Assembly: GCF_011759375.1 (NCBI RefSeq)
Contig: NZ_JAARML010000005.1
Coordinates: 434,001 to 498,000, forward strand
Source of the DNA: Paraflavitalea devenefica
GTDB lineage: Bacteria; Bacteroidota; Bacteroidia; Chitinophagales; Chitinophagaceae
Length of the DNA: 64,000 nt
Direction of reading: 5' to 3'
Made by a program: the position numbers and the translations under genes. Shown piece after piece: positions 25,492-34,376 of the stretch (its first letter is position 1; every line of letters starts with the position of its first letter). Below the pieces are notes generated by a model. It saw only the letters and a list, made by a program, of their open reading frames with translations, did not search any database and was not told where the DNA came from.

Positions 25492-26672
25492 TGCCTCGCT
25501 TCCTCTCCCTGCCACAACAACCGCATCAACTGCTTCGTAAGCTGGCCATGGTTCAGGAAGGGCGCCAGGATCTCCTTGCGCAGCAACAATTCATGCTCAT
25601 CAAAAGGCTGATGATACAACTGGATAATAATTGACTGGAATGCTTCTACCGTAGTAGCTACATGGCAGGCGGTATCTAACCCGGAGTTATTGATCATCGT
25701 GGGGTTCACCACGCAATGCCTGCCCGAAAACAAAGCATTCAGCAACTTTACCGACCTGCTTTTACGGCAAAAGGAGGGCAGTACATTAATCTGTGCTTTC
25801 CTGACCAGGTCATGCATCTCCTGGGCAGATGGGTTGGCGATCAGGCAGGCATGGCCATGTAAATTCACTTCCCGCTCAAGCCGGGGTGAGGGCTGCTTAC
25901 CTGCTATAATAAAGGGGACTTCAATCTTATTGAAAATATTTGTCAGCAACCAAATGGCAGCTTCCTCGTTTTCTGCTACCGACAGGTTACCATGATACAA
26001 ACAAAAACACCCGATGCCTGTTTCCGATTCCACTTCCGTGAAGGGCAGGAGGGGAGGCACACACACCACATTCCTCGCATGCAGCTTCTGCCGGTATACC
26101 GCTACATCCTGTTCAGACAAAGCCAGGAATATCGCTTTATCGGCTATATCCTTTTCATAGCTCTTCAGCAACCGGCTTTCATGATGGTAATAGATCTTCT
26201 TCAGGGGTTGTAATACGGTAGTCGTTTTGCACAATTGCTCATAATACTCATGCTCCACATTCATCAGCCGTACAAAGATTGGCCGGTTGTCAAAACGCTC
26301 ATCATTCAGCAGGTAAGTGCAATGAATGCCCTGCAGTAAAATAGGATGATCATCCTGCAGCAACCTTTCCCGCAATTGGTTACAGGAGCGGGAAGCAACA
26401 ATATAAGGGAGCTTTGGGCTGATACATTTATGCCCGGTGAGCTTTTGATAATACTTCACCTCTGTACAATAAGCCGCCAGTTCAGGCTGATGACCACGGC
26501 CATCATCAAAGCAATGAAGATGGATGTGCACACCGGCGCCGTGTAAGGCTTTAATAGTACAAAATACATCTATCACGCCACCATAATCGATGGGAAATGG
26601 CACATCCGATGATACAATATGCAAGTGTTTTTCCAAAATGCTATGCTCAGATAATCGTTGAATAAAAAGCAA
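25488..26672 (-). CDS. Family 1-type (GT-B) glycosyltransferase
   Basis: About 381-394 residues. The GT-B N-domain starts at LHIVSSDVPFPIDYGGVIDV, and the C-domain has YHGNLSVAENEEA (~238) and a KLLNALFSGRHCVVNP motif (~317) typical of nucleotide-sugar binding. The start is uncertain: a TTG at 26672 overlaps the preceding gene by 26 bp, while a TTG at 26633 gives a start 13 bp after that gene's stop and a better N-terminus. It probably builds a surface glycan with the gene upstream. Confidence 0.82.
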   Translation of the reverse strand: MLFIQRLSEHSILEKHLHIVSSDVPFPIDYGGVIDVFCTIKALHGAGVHIHLHCFDDGRGHQPELAAYCTEVKYYQKLTGHKCISPKLPYIVASRSCNQLRERLLQDDHPILLQGIHCTYLLNDERFDNRPIFVRLMNVEHEYYEQLCKTTTVLQPLKKIYYHHESRLLKSYEKDIADKAIFLALSEQDVAVYRQKLHARNVVCVPPLLPFTEVESETGIGCFCLYHGNLSVAENEEAAIWLLTNIFNKIEVPFIIAGKQPSPRLEREVNLHGHACLIANPSAQEMHDLVRKAQINVLPSFCRKSRSVKLLNALFSGRHCVVNPTMINNSGLDTACHVATTVEAFQSIIIQLYHQPFDEHELLLRKEILAPFLNHGQLTKQLMRLLWQGEEARH

Positions 26673-27732
26673 TCAGTTTCTTTTCTTCCTGTTGCCAGTT
26701 AAAAATCGTTCTCGCAGTTACACAGTTTTGTTGCAATTCCCTGTACAAAACCACATCATTTAACAATCTGTTAAGTTGCACAGCAATGCTGTCAGGACTC
26801 AGGTCGTTAATAAGAACAGCAATTGGATACTGATTGTTTATTTCCCGGTAAACCGGGTAATCCACACCCAATTGGGGAATTCCAGCCTGTATATAGTCAA
26901 AAAAACGATTGGCAAGGGAATAATAGTTGCTCTGACCCTTATTTTCAAACAAAGTAATCCCTATCCACGCATTAACGGTATAATTAGTTAATTCGTGTGG
27001 CAGGATCAATCCCTTAAAAATAACCCGCTCCTGCAGCCCATGGGCAGCTACCAGGGCTTTCGCCTGCTCCATAAAATTACCATCGCCACAAATGACCAGC
27101 CGGGCCGCTACCTGTTGCATCGCCGGGATCAGCGTTTCAAAGCTCCTGCCTTCATTCACCGCTCCCTGGTACAGGATATAGGGCTCCTGTTTCTCCGGTA
27201 TCGTCAGCGGCTGTAATACCGGCACATTGCGGATCACCCCATAATCCACTCCATACATCTCTTTAAACGCAGTCGCAATGGGTTGATTTACAGTATATCC
27301 AGCCTTAAACCGTGGAACGGCAAAGCGCTCCACCCGTTTCCAGAACTGGTAAATGCGGGGCCGGGTAACCACCTCCTTCATCTCGCAGAATAGCTCATGG
27401 GCGTCATATACCCGCGGAATGCCTTTCATTACCGAAACCCAGTAACAGGGGAGGATAGTATCCAGGTCAATGGCGCAAATGACGTTTATTTTATTGAATA
27501 TCAAATAAAAAAACAATCTTATATTATATTCAATATAAAAACCTTTGCCTTTGGCAAAAAAGCAGGACAACCTTTTCTGCCGGAAAGGCTGTTCAAGCAA
27601 TGGCACAGATCCCCGCCGCTGCCTGCCCACCAGCGTTACCGCATAGCCTGCAGCACTCAGTGAACGGCAGATCCGTATCATCCGCTGATCATAACTGAGG
27701 TCATTGGTAACAGTAAATACAAGTTGTTTCAT
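26647..27732 (-). CDS. Family 4-type (GT-B) glycosyltransferase
   Basis: A 361-residue protein starting MKQLVFTVTNDLSYDQRMI. A DLDTILPCYWVSVMKGIPRVYDAHELF segment (positions ~90-116) is typical of GT4 enzymes, and the C-terminal domain has YQGAVNEGRSFE (~186), LVICGDGNF (~210) and a weak EX7E-like region. The acceptor is unknown. It is followed directly by a second glycosyltransferase on the same strand, forming a two-gene operon. Confidence 0.85.
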   Translation of the reverse strand: MKQLVFTVTNDLSYDQRMIRICRSLSAAGYAVTLVGRQRRGSVPLLEQPFRQKRLSCFFAKGKGFYIEYNIRLFFYLIFNKINVICAIDLDTILPCYWVSVMKGIPRVYDAHELFCEMKEVVTRPRIYQFWKRVERFAVPRFKAGYTVNQPIATAFKEMYGVDYGVIRNVPVLQPLTIPEKQEPYILYQGAVNEGRSFETLIPAMQQVAARLVICGDGNFMEQAKALVAAHGLQERVIFKGLILPHELTNYTVNAWIGITLFENKGQSNYYSLANRFFDYIQAGIPQLGVDYPVYREINNQYPIAVLINDLSPDSIAVQLNRLLNDVVLYRELQQNCVTARTIFNWQQEEKKLIAFYSTII

Positions 27733-27822
27733 ACTGGCAGAAGAGACTAACCGCTTTTTGTCTTTTTTTAGACAATTGAAAAAAAACGGGCAGGCAAGAT
27801 ATTAAAATCACGATTAATTCCA

Positions 27823-27830
27823 TACCTTTG
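27823..27830 (+). promoter_or_regulatory. -7 box upstream of rpsO
   Basis: TACCTTTG matches TAnnTTTG and lies 52 bp before the rpsO start. The -33 element is not recognisable. Confidence 0.5.
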
Positions 27831-27882
27831 CCGCCAAATTATAGAAGAAGTAAAAATTTGGATGTTCTAAAAAAAAATTGAG

Positions 27883-28155
27883 ATGCCGTATTTAACCAAA
27901 GAAAAAGTATCAAACATCTTCACCCAATTTGGCGGAAATGCCACCAATACCGGTTCTATTGAAGGTCAAATTGCTTTGCTGACTGAGCGCATCAATGGGA
28001 TTTCCCAGCACCTGCAGCAAAATAAGCAAGATTTCTCTACCCACCGTGGATTGATGAGGCTGGTAGGTCAACGTAAGCGCCTGCTGAACTACCTGAGCAA
28101 ACATAACCTGCAAGGTTATCGCCAATTGATCGAGAAACTCGGAATCAGAAAATAA
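27883..28155 (+). CDS. rpsO: 30S ribosomal protein S15
   Basis: A 90-residue primary 16S rRNA-binding protein of the small-subunit platform. Its conserved helical core reads TGSIEGQIALLTERI, HLQQNKQDFSTHRGLM and LVGQRKRLLNYLSKH, followed by a short C-terminus typical of Bacteroidota. It is followed by a hairpin and then pnp, the gene order conserved in many bacteria; in E. coli S15 also represses its own mRNA, which cannot be judged here. Confidence 0.97.
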   Translation: MPYLTKEKVSNIFTQFGGNATNTGSIEGQIALLTERINGISQHLQQNKQDFSTHRGLMRLVGQRKRLLNYLSKHNLQGYRQLIEKLGIRK

Positions 28156-28176
28156 TCAGTATATGTGATAAGATAC

Positions 28177-28207
28177 TATTCCCAACTGTAGACACCGGTT
28201 GGGAATA
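28177..28207 (+). terminator. Hairpin between rpsO and pnp (terminator or processing site)
   Basis: A perfect 10-bp stem TATTCCCAAC/GTTGGGAATA with an 11-base loop, followed by CTTGTTTT. It is either a partial terminator or an RNase processing hairpin like that between these genes in other bacteria. Confidence 0.75.
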
Positions 28208-28325
28208 CTTGTTTTACCGACATACTGATTAGTAGCTTGTAAATTGTATTTTAAACCTGGTTGCCTTCACAAACCATTCCTTCCCGCCTACCCGTTTGCG
28301 ATTGCCAACCTTAAATTGAGATTGT

Positions 28326-30491
28326 ATGCTCTCTCAACCTATTAGTGTAACATTTGACATTGGTGGTGGCCGTATGGTAACCATCGAAACCGGTAAACTG
28401 GCCCGCCAGGCTCATGGCTCCGTTACCGTTCGCCAGGGAAACAGCATTATGCTTGCTACTGTTGTAGCCAACAAAGAACCCAAAGAAGGGCAAGAGTTTT
28501 TCCCCCTGGTAGTAGATTACAACGAAAAATTTGCCTCAGCCGGCCGTATTCCCGGCTCTTTCTTCAAACGTGAGGGAAAATTGAACGATTATGAGGTACT
28601 GGTAAGCCGTTTGATCGACCGTTCATTACGTCCCTTATTCCCCGAAGATTATTTCTGCGATGTACAGGTACTGGTGACGCTCGTATCCAGTGATAAAGAA
28701 GTAATGCCCGATGCATTAGCTTGTCTGGCTGCTTCTGCCGCACTCGCAGTTTCAGATATTCCGATTAAAGAAGTTATCTCCCAGGTACGTGTAGCACGCG
28801 TGGAAGGTAATTTCATCGTTAATCCCAGCCGTACAGAACTGGCCACCGCCAATATGGACTTCCTTATCGCCGCTACCGATAAGAACCTTATGATGGTGGA
28901 AGGTGAGTCAGAAGAGTGCAGTGAAGAAGACCTCGTAAAAGCACTGGAGATTGCACATGATGCCATCCGTATCCAGATCAAAGCACAGCAGGAGCTCCGT
29001 GACAAAGCGGGTGTAAAAGGAAAACGTGAGTACGTAAAACCTGAGCAGAACGAAGAATTACGCGATAAAGTAAATGCTTTCGCAAAAGATAAGATCTATA
29101 CCATCTCCAAAAGCGCTTCTGCCAAACATGACCGCAGCGATGCTTTTGATGCGCTGAAAAAAGAGCTGATCGAAAGCCTGGGTGAAGAAGTAGATGACAA
29201 AACTAAAAAACAAGCTAAGAAATACTACGAAGACCTCCAGTGGGAAGTAGTGCGTGACATGATCCTGAATGATCGTGTTCGGCTGGATGGCCGCCAGCTT
29301 GACCAGGTTCGTGGCCTGGCTATGGAAGTGGATGCCCTCCCTTCTCCCCACGGATCAGCTTTATTTACCCGTGGTGAAACACAATCACTCACTACCGTAA
29401 CACTCGGTACGCCACTGGATGAGCTGCTGGTAGAAAGCGCTGCCAACTCTGAATATTCAAAATTCATCCTGCACTATAACTTCCCGCCATTCTCTACCGG
29501 TGAAGTAAAAATGATGCGCGGCCCCGGCCGTCGTGAAGTAGGCCACGGTAACCTGGCCATGCGTTCACTGAAGCAAATGATGCCGGGCAACGAGTATCCT
29601 TACACCGTACGCGTGGTAAGTGATGTACTCGAATCCAATGGTTCTTCTTCTATGGCCACTGTTTGTGCCGGTTCACTCGCCTTAATGGACGCTGGTGTTC
29701 CTGTACCCAAACACGTAGGTGGTGTAGCCATGGGATTGATCACCCGCGCTTCCGACAACAAATATGCTATCCTTACCGATATCCTGGGTGATGAAGATCA
29801 CCTTGGAGATATGGACTTCAAAGTAACCGGTACACGCGAAGGCATCTGCGGTGTGCAAATGGACATCAAAATAGACGGCCTTAGCATGGACACCATGCGC
29901 GAAGCATTGGAGCAGGCCCGCAAAGGACGTTTACACATCCTCGAAGCCATGTACGAATGTATGCCGGCTGCCCGTGAAGAAGTGAAGCCGCACGCGCCAA
30001 GAATGGAGAAACTCTTCATTGATAAGGAATTCATCGGTGCTGTGATCGGACCACAGGGTAAGATCATCCAGGAAATCCAACGCGAAACAGGTACTACTAT
30101 CAATATTGAAGAAGTAGGCAACTACGGAGAAGTAAGCGTATTCAGCCCGGCTAAAGAAGGGTTGGATAAAGCAGTGGCCTGGATCAAGGGCATCACCGCT
30201 ATGCCTGAAGTAGGATCTGTTTACGAAGCTACCGTGAAAGGCATCAAGGAATTTGGCGCCTTCGTGGAATTCCTGCCTGGTAAACAAGGTTTATTACACA
30301 TCAGCGAGATCTCCCATAAACGTCTCGAAACCATGGAAGGCGTACTCAAAGAAGGGGAGAAAGTAAAAGTGAAACTGATCGGAATAGACCACAAGACCGG
30401 TAAATTCAAACTGAGCCGCAAGGTATTAATGCCCAAGCCCGATGGTGCCCCCCGGTCACCCCAGGGCAATAGCGCTGCTCCCCAGCAGTAA
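28326..30491 (+). CDS. pnp: Polyribonucleotide nucleotidyltransferase (PNPase)
   Basis: A 721-residue phosphorolytic 3'-5' exoribonuclease. Two RNase PH domains (~5-215 and ~310-545) surround an all-helical linker. The second PH domain carries LTDILGDEDHLGDMDFKV (~486), with its metal-binding acidic residues. KH (KLFIDKEFIGAVIGPQGKI, ~560) and S1 (EATVKGIKEFGAFVEFLPG, ~630) RNA-binding domains follow, with a short proline-rich tail. Length and domain order are complete. A strong terminator follows. Confidence 0.97.
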   Translation: MLSQPISVTFDIGGGRMVTIETGKLARQAHGSVTVRQGNSIMLATVVANKEPKEGQEFFPLVVDYNEKFASAGRIPGSFFKREGKLNDYEVLVSRLIDRSLRPLFPEDYFCDVQVLVTLVSSDKEVMPDALACLAASAALAVSDIPIKEVISQVRVARVEGNFIVNPSRTELATANMDFLIAATDKNLMMVEGESEECSEEDLVKALEIAHDAIRIQIKAQQELRDKAGVKGKREYVKPEQNEELRDKVNAFAKDKIYTISKSASAKHDRSDAFDALKKELIESLGEEVDDKTKKQAKKYYEDLQWEVVRDMILNDRVRLDGRQLDQVRGLAMEVDALPSPHGSALFTRGETQSLTTVTLGTPLDELLVESAANSEYSKFILHYNFPPFSTGEVKMMRGPGRREVGHGNLAMRSLKQMMPGNEYPYTVRVVSDVLESNGSSSMATVCAGSLALMDAGVPVPKHVGGVAMGLITRASDNKYAILTDILGDEDHLGDMDFKVTGTREGICGVQMDIKIDGLSMDTMREALEQARKGRLHILEAMYECMPAAREEVKPHAPRMEKLFIDKEFIGAVIGPQGKIIQEIQRETGTTINIEEVGNYGEVSVFSPAKEGLDKAVAWIKGITAMPEVGSVYEATVKGIKEFGAFVEFLPGKQGLLHISEISHKRLETMEGVLKEGEKVKVKLIGIDHKTGKFKLSRKVLMPKPDGAPRSPQGNSAAPQQ

Positions 30492-30519
30492 CCTACAGCA
30501 TTAATGCTAAAAAATAAAC

Positions 30520-30553
30520 AAGGGTGAGCCACCTTCAACAGTGGCTCACCCTT
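30520..30553 (+). terminator. Terminator after pnp
   Basis: A perfect 13-bp stem AAGGGTGAGCCAC/GTGGCTCACCCTT with an 8-base loop. A GTG inside its right arm is in frame with prmA but is not a believable start. Confidence 0.93.
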
Positions 30554-30567
30554 ATAAATTTATATAC

Positions 30568-31386
30568 ATGTCCAGCTACACCCATCTCCAATTTCACAAC
30601 GTCTCCAAAGAGCAACAGGAGATTCTCATCGCGCTCCTGAGCGAACAGGGCTTTGAAGGATTCGAAGAAGGTACACAGCAACTAGCTGCTTTCATTCCCG
30701 AAGTGCAATGGAATGAACAGGCAGTGGCAGCGCTGGCAGCAACCTATGGGGTCACTTACACAACAGCAAGCATTGCGCAAAAGAACTGGAATGAAGAATG
30801 GGAAAAAAACTTTGAGCCGGTAATCATCGGGAACTTCTGTGCTATCAGGGCGCACTTTCACCAATCCATCACAGGCGTCAAACACGAGATCATCATTACA
30901 CCCAAAATGAGCTTTGGCACTGGTCATCATGCCACCACCTACATGATGGTCGAATACATGGAACAACTTGATCTCACCGGTAAGTCAGTGCTCGACTTCG
31001 GCACCGGTACCGGCATCCTCGCAATATTGGCAGAAAAGTGCGGCGCTACAGAAATAGTAGCCATTGACAACGACGATTGGAGCGTGGAAAATGCCGCTGA
31101 GAACATTGATGTCAATCATGCCAGCCACATATTGTTGCAAAAAGCGGACAGTTTAGAAAAATTTGGCCTATTTAATGTCATACTGGCCAACATCAATAAA
31201 CACGTATTGCTGGCAAATATGGAATCTCTTAAACAACATTTAACACCCGGTGGCGTTATAATAATGAGTGGTTTATTAGCAGGCGACCGTACTGATATTG
31301 AAGCGGCTGCCACCAGCAGTGGTTTGAAAATTGTGGATCAGAAAAATCAATATACATGGATTGCCTTGCGATTAACCAGTAAGTAA
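30568..31386 (+). CDS. prmA: Ribosomal protein L11 methyltransferase
   Basis: A 272-residue enzyme that trimethylates L11. The start ATG at MSSYTHLQFHNVSKEQ is used. An N-terminal substrate-recognition domain (~1-95, with NWNEEWEKNFEPV) is followed by the class I methyltransferase fold: ITPKMSFGTGHHATT (~112), VLDFGTGTGILAIL (~144), EIVAIDNDDW (~167) and the NPPY-like LANINKHVLL (~209). Bacterial PrmA enzymes commonly have asparagine in this motif, as here. Confidence 0.95.
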   Translation: MSSYTHLQFHNVSKEQQEILIALLSEQGFEGFEEGTQQLAAFIPEVQWNEQAVAALAATYGVTYTTASIAQKNWNEEWEKNFEPVIIGNFCAIRAHFHQSITGVKHEIIITPKMSFGTGHHATTYMMVEYMEQLDLTGKSVLDFGTGTGILAILAEKCGATEIVAIDNDDWSVENAAENIDVNHASHILLQKADSLEKFGLFNVILANINKHVLLANMESLKQHLTPGGVIIMSGLLAGDRTDIEAAATSSGLKIVDQKNQYTWIALRLTSK

Positions 31387-31465
31387 CAGAATAATGTAAT
31401 GTTATCCATTGTATTAAGCTGTTTTTCCTTTATATTTGAATTTTCCAACTTCAACCAACTATTCA

Positions 31466-32131
31466 ATGAAAGAAGTGCTCGTCATTGTAATAGCATATTT
31501 GATCGGCTCTGTTCCAACTGCTGTCTGGGTCAGTAGAGGTTTCTTCGGCATCGATATCCGTGAATACGGAAGTGGAAATGCCGGCGCTACTAATACTTTC
31601 CGCGTACTGGGTTCCCGCTGGGGTACTTTTGTAATGATCATAGACATGCTGAAAGGCGTAGCTGCTACCAGCCTTTATCTTTTACTACCTTTTTACGCAG
31701 ATACTACCAATGAATGGGACCGCACCAACCTTATGGTGGGCCTCGGTCTGGCGGCTGTATTGGGACATATATTTCCCATCTGGGCCGACTTCAGGGGTGG
31801 TAAAGGGGTGGCTACCTTATTTGGGATGGTCCTCGCCATTCAGCCCGTAGTGGCCGTTTGCTGCGTAGGTGTATTCCTCCTGGTACTGTACCTGACCCGC
31901 TTCGTATCCCTCAGCTCCATCTTTGCCAGCATTGCTTTTGCTGTACTCATACTCTTTATCTTCAATGAAAAAGAACCTTTGTACAGGGCATTTGCCATTG
32001 CAGTGGCGCTCCTGGTGATACTCACCCACCAGAAAAACATCACCCGCCTGCTGCGTGGCAGTGAAAGCAAAGTGCCCATCTTAAAGTACCGCGACCGTAA
32101 GCGGGAACGCCGGCGCTCCAAAGAAGACTGA
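31466..32131 (+). CDS. plsY: Glycerol-3-phosphate acyltransferase PlsY
   Basis: A 221-residue inner-membrane enzyme that acylates glycerol-3-phosphate with acyl-phosphate, the first step of phospholipid synthesis. It starts at MKEVLVIVIAYLIGS. Motif 1 GSGNAGATNTFRVLG (~38), motif 2 GHIFPIWADFRGGKGVAT (~106) and several hydrophobic helices are present. The basic tail (YRDRKRERRRSKED) is cytosolic. It has its own terminator. Confidence 0.95.
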   Translation: MKEVLVIVIAYLIGSVPTAVWVSRGFFGIDIREYGSGNAGATNTFRVLGSRWGTFVMIIDMLKGVAATSLYLLLPFYADTTNEWDRTNLMVGLGLAAVLGHIFPIWADFRGGKGVATLFGMVLAIQPVVAVCCVGVFLLVLYLTRFVSLSSIFASIAFAVLILFIFNEKEPLYRAFAIAVALLVILTHQKNITRLLRGSESKVPILKYRDRKRERRRSKED

Positions 32132-32153
32132 TCAATACATAACAACGATAGTG

Positions 32154-32190
32154 AACCTGTATTTCGTAACCATGAAATACAGGTTTTTTT
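32154..32190 (+). terminator. Terminator after plsY
   Basis: A perfect 12-bp stem AACCTGTATTTC/GAAATACAGGTT with an 8-base loop and a following T run. Confidence 0.93.
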
Positions 32191-32329
32191 ATTGCTGCAC
32201 ATTAATCTGTTTGCCAGATTATTGCGTACGTTATATTTGCTGCAGCTTAGCATCTGGAAACCTGCGTCCCAAACCCTGAATCCCGGAGTTGGTATCATTT
32301 TAGTATTAATTTTGATAAAAATTATCCCG

Positions 32330-33142
32330 ATGAAACGACTATTCGTTGTTGCCTCACTATTAGTCCTCCTGACAGGTTGTAGCCGTAATGCCATCACTGG
32401 CAGAAGCCAACTTTCCCTTTTTAATGAAGCCGATATCCAAAGTATGGCGGCTACTGAATATACCCAATTCCTTTCCCAGAATAAGGTAATCAGCACTTCA
32501 GGCAGCAAAGATGCTGAAATGGTGCGCCGGGTAGGGCAGCGCCTAACGGCCGCGATCAATAACTTTTATGCCAATCAACCCGACATTGCCCAGGAACTGA
32601 AGCAATACAAATGGGAATACAACCTGGTAGATTCAAAAGAAGTCAATGCCTGGTGTATGCCCGGCGGTAAAATTGTAGTTTATACAGGTCTCCTGCCCAT
32701 CACGCAGAATGAAGCAGCCCTGGCAGCGGTAGTAGGCCACGAAATAGCTCACGCCCTGGCAAAACACGGGAATGAACGCATGAGCCAGGCCACTGCCCAG
32801 CAATTGGGTGGACAGGCCCTCCAGATAGCCATTGCCAACAAAACGCCTGCAGCCCAGAACCTCTTCATGAGTGCCTATGGTATCGGTTCGCAGGTAGGCG
32901 CCCTGCTGCCTTTCTCCCGCAAACAGGAACTGGAAGCCGACCGTTATGGACTTATCTATTCAGCCATGGCCGGTTACAATCCGCAGGAAGCAATCCCATT
33001 GTGGGAACGTATGGCAAAGGCTGGCAGTGGTCAGAAGCCACCCGAAATATTGAGCACACACCCTGCAGAAGCTACCCGCATCCAAAAGCTCCAGGAGTTA
33101 ATGCCGGAAGCCCTTAAGTACTATAAACCAGTCGGTAAATAG
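32330..33142 (+). CDS. M48-family zinc metalloprotease lipoprotein
   Basis: A 270-residue exported lipoprotein; MKRLFVVASLLVLLTGC gives a lipobox at Cys17, and this ATG is chosen because the upstream in-frame extension does not resemble a protein N-terminus. The HEIAH zinc motif (~138) is followed by a distant glutamate in ELEADRYGL (~199). The protein resembles LoiP/YcaL-type quality-control proteases that act on outer-membrane proteins. Monocistronic with a terminator. Confidence 0.92.
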   Translation: MKRLFVVASLLVLLTGCSRNAITGRSQLSLFNEADIQSMAATEYTQFLSQNKVISTSGSKDAEMVRRVGQRLTAAINNFYANQPDIAQELKQYKWEYNLVDSKEVNAWCMPGGKIVVYTGLLPITQNEAALAAVVGHEIAHALAKHGNERMSQATAQQLGGQALQIAIANKTPAAQNLFMSAYGIGSQVGALLPFSRKQELEADRYGLIYSAMAGYNPQEAIPLWERMAKAGSGQKPPEILSTHPAEATRIQKLQELMPEALKYYKPVGK

Positions 33143-33176
33143 TATATAGAATTATTGTAATAATTGTTTTTCTACG

Positions 33177-33215
33177 ACCCGTCAACACACAATTAAAGGT
33201 GCTGACGGGTTTTTT
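33177..33215 (+). terminator. Terminator after M48 protease gene
   Basis: A 12-bp stem ACCCGTCAACAC/GTGCTGACGGGT with one mismatch and a run of T residues following. Confidence 0.88.
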
Positions 33216-33250
33216 AATGTAAAAAGTGCGCATTCGTACTGTATTTGCCT

Positions 33251-33258
33251 TACCTTTG
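33251..33258 (+). promoter_or_regulatory. -7 box upstream of DUF3052-like gene
   Basis: TACCTTTG fits the -7 consensus and lies 53 bp before the start at 33312. No matching -33 element is seen. Confidence 0.5.
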
Positions 33259-33311
33259 CAATCCCGTCCAAAACTTAAATCCTAAGTCACTTACTAAAAA
33301 ACTTCTCAGGC

Positions 33312-33764
33312 ATGTCGCAAAACTTGTTAGATAAGCTTCAGCTTCAGGAAGAGAAAAACGTACTGATTCAGGGACTTCCTTCTTCAATCGAAAAACAGTT
33401 TGTAAAATTAGCTTTCGCTAAAAATGTAACGCCTTTGTTGAAATCGCGCAAAATCGACTTTGCACTGGTGTTTGCAGTAAATGAAAGTCAGCTTACAGGC
33501 ATCATGAAGGATGTACTACCTGCCTTACAGGAAGAAGGTAAATTTTGGATTGCCTATCCAAAGACCACTTCCAAGATCGTTACAGACCTCAATCGCGAAT
33601 GCAGTTGGAATTGCATCCGGAATGCCGGGTTTGAAGGTGTAGGTGAAGTAGCGCTCGATCACGTATGGACCGCCATGCGTTTCAACAAAGTAGCCGCTGC
33701 TCCTGCAAAACCCGCCCGCAGAGCGCCCGTGCCCGGAAAGCGCGTAGCTGCCATGGCCGACTAA
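33312..33764 (+). CDS. DUF3052-like protein
   Basis: A 150-residue cytosolic protein. The order of motifs fits DUF3052: VLIQGLPSSIEKQF (~17), DFALVFAVNESQL (~51), KFWIAYPKTTSKIVTDLNRE (~76) and VGEVALDHVWTAMRFNK (~111). The C-terminus is a basic, alanine/proline-rich tail (residues ~128-147). The fold resembles a methyltransferase-like Rossmann domain without a usable SAM motif. Function unknown; terminator downstream. Confidence 0.75.
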   Translation: MSQNLLDKLQLQEEKNVLIQGLPSSIEKQFVKLAFAKNVTPLLKSRKIDFALVFAVNESQLTGIMKDVLPALQEEGKFWIAYPKTTSKIVTDLNRECSWNCIRNAGFEGVGEVALDHVWTAMRFNKVAAAPAKPARRAPVPGKRVAAMAD

Positions 33765-33796
33765 TCAATCCGCCGTCACACACAAAAAGATACTTC

Positions 33797-33822
33797 ACAG
33801 ACCCGTTCACTAATGGGTCTGT
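33797..33822 (+). terminator. Terminator after DUF3052-like gene
   Basis: A 10-bp stem ACAGACCCGT/ATGGGTCTGT with one G-T pair and a 6-base loop. The ATG in its right arm is in frame with the CYTH gene, but being in the terminator it is not the likely start. Confidence 0.85.
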
Positions 33823-33848
33823 TCTCTTGTTTCCGTAACTGTCCATAT

Positions 33849-34376
33849 ATGTCATTCATCAATATTGAAATAAAAGCCAGGACTGAAAGGGCTGCTGAGA
33901 TCAGGCAATACCTGCTAAACAGGGGAGCGGAATTCCGTGGCACAGATGAGCAGACAGATACTTACTTCAATGTACCCAACGGGCGCTTGAAATTGCGGCA
34001 GGGCAACATCGAGAACAACCTCATCTGGTACCAGCGCACTGACCAGGCAGGTCCCAAACAATCGGACTGCCTGCTTACGGCAGTAACAGATGCAGCCTCC
34101 CTCAAGCAATCACTCACCAAGGCACTTGGAGTTAAAGTAACAGTGGTGAAAAAACGGGAGATCTATTTCATCAACAATGTAAAATTCCATCTTGATCAAT
34201 TAGAAGGACTCGGCAGCTTTGTGGAAGTGGAAGCCAGCAACAAAACAGAAGACCTGCCGGTAGAAAAACTGCAGGAGCAATGCGAATACTACCGCAAAGC
34301 GTTCCAGATACGCGAAGAAGACCTCCTGCAATACTCTTACAGTGATATGCTGTTAGCGAAGAACTTCACTTCATAA
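33849..34376 (+). CDS. CYTH-domain protein (class IV adenylate cyclase/triphosphatase type)
   Basis: A 175-residue protein opening MSFINIEIKA, with the ExExK-like start strand (NIEIKA) of the CYTH tunnel fold. RLKLRQG (~50) and NNLIWYQRTDQ (~57) supply positively charged tunnel residues, and FHLDQLEGLGSFVEVEA (~120) supplies acidic ones. Members hydrolyse triphosphates or cyclise ATP; the class IV cyclase-like group is likely. It overlaps the convergent dnaG gene by 11 bp. Confidence 0.87.
   Translation: MSFINIEIKARTERAAEIRQYLLNRGAEFRGTDEQTDTYFNVPNGRLKLRQGNIENNLIWYQRTDQAGPKQSDCLLTAVTDAASLKQSLTKALGVKVTVVKKREIYFINNVKFHLDQLEGLGSFVEVEASNKTEDLPVEKLQEQCEYYRKAFQIREEDLLQYSYSDMLLAKNFTS

Noticed and set aside
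30541..30567. GTG start upstream of prmA
   Set aside because: It lies in the right arm of the pnp terminator; the ATG at 30568 fits the family.
33813..33848. Upstream start for the CYTH gene
   Set aside because: The ATG lies in the right arm of the preceding terminator; the start at 33849 matches the family's first strand.
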